From Caballeronia novacaledonica (GTDB taxonomy: Bacteria > Pseudomonadota > Gammaproteobacteria > Burkholderiales > Burkholderiaceae), in contig NZ_OGTP01000007.1 of assembly GCF_900258035.1 (NCBI RefSeq), positions 1-64,000 on the forward strand: a stretch of 64,000 nucleotides of DNA, written 5' to 3'. The position numbers were made by a program, and so were the translations under genes. Every line of letters starts with the position of its first letter. Position 1 is the stretch's first letter. Positions 63,810-64,000 of this stretch are shown piece after piece. The notes beneath the pieces are model-generated. The model worked only from the letters and a program-made list of their open reading frames with translations. It made no database searches and was not told the DNA's origin.

Positions 63810-64000
63810 GACCGCCGCCGAACGACGAAGAGCCTGCTGTATTCGTTCGTCATCGCGTTCGCGCTGCCCGTCGGACCGCTGCTCGCGATGTTTTACGCCG
63901 ACCGCATTCAGCGGAAGTATCTGATCGTCGGCGGCGCGCTCGTCGTGATCGCGAGCGGTCTCGCGTTCGGACAAATGCGGTCGCCCGCCGCGCTCATCGC
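63810..64000 (+). pseudogene. MFS transporter fragment lacking its N-terminal half
   Basis: The open frame reads TKSLLYSFVIAFALPVGPL, then FYADRIQRKYLIVGGALVV, typical of the mid-protein (helix 7-8) region of MFS permeases. A stop at 63807-63809 lies 5' in the same frame, and no ATG gives a natural N-terminus. It runs off the right edge, so the C-terminal part may be intact. Confidence 0.82.

Overview
The window is high-GC DNA from the Burkholderiaceae, most likely a Caballeronia or Paraburkholderia; the genus is inferred from gene content and protein style and was not tested. It looks like part of a secondary replicon (chromid or megaplasmid). At its centre is a plasmid-type maintenance block: a large tyrosine recombinase (9916-11880), parA and parB (12054-14204), and a winged-helix protein that is probably the replication initiator (14509-15840). 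Around these lie dyads, a dif-like 11-6-11 site and iteron-like repeats. Directly after it is a full-length housekeeping-type sigma factor gene, rpoD (16112-18118), without its usual rpsU-dnaG neighbours.

Left of the origin block, all on the minus strand: the start of an acetyl-CoA acetyltransferase (cut by the window edge), a 922-base AT-richer gap, a self-sufficient P450 fused to its reductase (CYP116B-like), a large autotransporter, a dienelactone-hydrolase-like protein that has lost its catalytic Cys and His and is fused to a SnoaL-like domain, and the Mn/Fe transporter MntH. Right of rpoD are small secreted proteins, two GSTs, two SDRs and a decayed chemoreceptor tail. Next is a complete acetoin catabolism locus: acoR, a sigma-54 promoter with an upstream dyad, acoXABC, and a lipoate ligase-like gene.

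From 29 to 49 kb the genes are ordinary accessory functions: surface lipoproteins, a DeoR/NudK divergent pair, a modABC molybdate operon with a near-perfect ModE-type operator, an enoyl-CoA hydratase/GST pair, a DUF1016 (YhcG-type) nuclease gene carrying two in-frame palindromes, a PQQ/sorbosone-dehydrogenase-like protein with its own cytochrome c, a 55-codon orphan peptide gene next to a pyruvyl-transferase-like gene, a LysR/MFS exporter pair, a diguanylate cyclase, and an unannotated structured RNA ending in a strong terminator.

From 49 to 64 kb: a Tat-exported alkyl sulfatase and an eight-gene ECF-sigma operon running right to left. That operon encodes sigma factor, RskA-type anti-sigma, DUF1295, CFA-type methyltransferase, Blc lipocalin, FAD oxidoreductase, DUF1365 and a second CFA-type methyltransferase. 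It is almost certainly a membrane-lipid or oxidative-stress response unit. Beyond it are a SET-domain protein, a D-2-hydroxyacid FAD oxidase, a DMT permease with a 24-histidine tail, a cupin, and a deletion scar where a LysR gene without its DNA-binding domain abuts an MFS gene without its N-terminal half. No tRNA, rRNA, CRISPR array or insertion sequence was seen.
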